Below the pieces are notes generated by a model. The model saw only the letters and a program-made list of their open reading frames with translations. It had not been told where the DNA came from and searched no databases. A stretch of DNA of 64,000 nucleotides from Stromatinia cepivora (lineage: Eukaryota; Ascomycota; Leotiomycetes; Helotiales; Sclerotiniaceae). Both the position numbers and the translations under genes were made by a program. This document shows positions 62,885 through 64,000 of this stretch, in pieces (the first letter of the stretch is position 1; each line of letters begins with the position of its first letter). The stretch lies in assembly GCA_014898415.1 (NCBI GenBank), contig RCTD01000026.1, positions 558,001 through 622,000 on the forward strand, written 5' to 3'.

Positions 62885-63548
62885 TGTACGGTTTATACTG
62901 TATAAATATGTCTGCGAGGAAATTATGATTGAAAAGAAAGTAGAATTAGCAGTTTGTAGATGGGGGGGATGGGATTGACCCTGAAAGGATAATTCTTTCA
63001 AAAATGTGGGATTGCCAAGCTCTGAATGAGAAAGTTTTGATCATCGAAGCTCCTTTATTCGTGTTCATTTACTATATCAAAGACGAATCATTTTTCAGCA
63101 GAACCACTATTCTATTTTTTACATTGAAAGGAACATATCGATGAAGGTCCTATTCGGGGATACAACTAGTAACGCCAAGAGTGTATTAGAATTTCAAATA
63201 TAGTGGAGTCCCTATTTGTAAACAAATCATTTATCTCTGCGAATAAGAAAACTCTAATCCCGAGGACGACCTTGATTGAATGTGATCAATCATATTGAAG
63301 GACCTTGAACGCCTTACATACCTTTAGAGCTATTTGAATACCTAAATGTGTATTGGAGCAATAGGAAGGATTGGGTATAGTACACTAAATTACCATCCTT
63401 GATATCGGCAACTAAAAATTTAAGATGTGTCTTAAAAAACTCTTAGTTGAAGGGTTTGAGATTTATGCGTTCCTTTGGAAAAAGGAAAACCCTGGGAAGG
63501 ATTATATATACCTTTCTCTTTCTTTTGGAGACTTATCAAGGGAAAATT

Positions 63549-64000
63549 ATGAATACTGAAAACTATCGAGAACCAAATATTGAATCAAACTCTAACGAAT
63601 CGGATACTTTTCAACCAAGCTACAGTAATATAATGGATAATTTTGACTCATCTATGAGATTGAGTCTTCCGTAAGATGCTCCTTAAGGATCAGAGGATAG
63701 TACCGTTACTCCAATTATCGATCCTCTTGAACCCACTGAAGAACTCTCTACTAATGGTAACGGAAATCCCATTAAAAAAGAAGAAAAAACAAAGAAAACC
63801 AAAAAAGAAAAAGAATTAAACCAACAACAGCAAAACCCACCAAAAATTCCATTTGCTGTTCGCATTAAGGATCATATATGCATATTCCTTATTATGCCGT
63901 ATGCTAGGAGTGCTGCTGCCCCCACTTTCAACGGGATCGATGTATCTGACTTCCTTACAATTTGGGATGCCTTGCAAGTTGATTGTAGTATGTCCGATGA
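63549..64000 (+). pseudogene. Ty3-A copy 2 gag, N-terminal part with two stops
   Basis: Starts at ATG 63549 (MNTENYREPNIESNSNESD). It reads through to the window end in one frame with only two stops, at 63672 and 63684, where CAA-type codons are expected. It contains the Lys/Glu-rich block and APTFNGIDVSDFLTIWDAL, the start of a Ty3 Gag capsid domain. With the stops it cannot give full-length Gag, though it is far better preserved than the copy at 4027. Confidence 0.8.

Larger units (their letters stand above)
62569..64000 (+). mobile_element. Ty3-A element, copy 2, 5' part (runs off window end)
   Basis: A 5' LTR, primer-binding site, leader and the start of gag, co-linear with 3053-4500 but much less mutated. 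It inserted into the copia-like relic to its left; the target duplication cannot be checked because the right end is outside the window. Confidence 0.93.

Overview
The window looks like a gene-poor, AT-rich compartment of a filamentous ascomycete nuclear genome; the species cannot be told from the sequence. Three things point there: a fungal-type NACHT/ankyrin gene with a short intron, a fungal GH10-like secreted hydrolase, and transposons destroyed in the pattern of repeat-induced point mutation (RIP). In the RIP pattern CAA/CAG/CGA/TGG codons become stops, yet the frames remain readable. No tRNA gene, CRISPR array or intact transposase was found.

From left to right: the 3' end of a Ty1/copia element (1-934); a complete 10.1-kb Ty3 element (family A, 3053-13160) with an unrecognised third ORF after pol; a lone LTR of family C (14937-15245); a complete Ty3 chromovirus on the minus strand (family B, 16175-23796, target duplication ATCTC) that carries a chromodomain, a nested copia solo LTR and an antisense ORF relic; degenerate sequence; a 411-bp TIR element (25862-26272) and a 25-bp minisatellite; the GH10-like gene (26796-27800); very AT-rich DNA; and a complete minus-strand copia element (29855-35342, TAATT).

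The right half begins with a small inverted-repeat locus holding a 91-codon ORF (36673-37361). A balanced-composition island follows, with a mitochondrial SSU rRNA fragment (from about 38855) and an intact NACHT-ankyrin-ZZ gene (40305-43999). Then come solo LTRs (46587-46797; 50594-50885), dispersed repeats, a second complete copia element (51086-56569, ATATA), a RIP-mutated pogo/Fot1 DNA transposon (57415-59229, TA), a copia-like RT relic interrupted by a clean Ty3-B solo LTR (61701-61991), and the start of a lightly mutated second family-A element (62569 to the window end).

Only two long genes appear functional: the secreted GH10-like protein and the NLR-like receptor. Both sit in islands of balanced composition between RIP-mutated repeats, as in the two-speed genomes of fungi. 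The least explained items are the family-A third ORF, the antisense ORF in family B, the altered catalytic motifs of the GH10 protein, and a palindromic motif recurring in unrelated retroelements.
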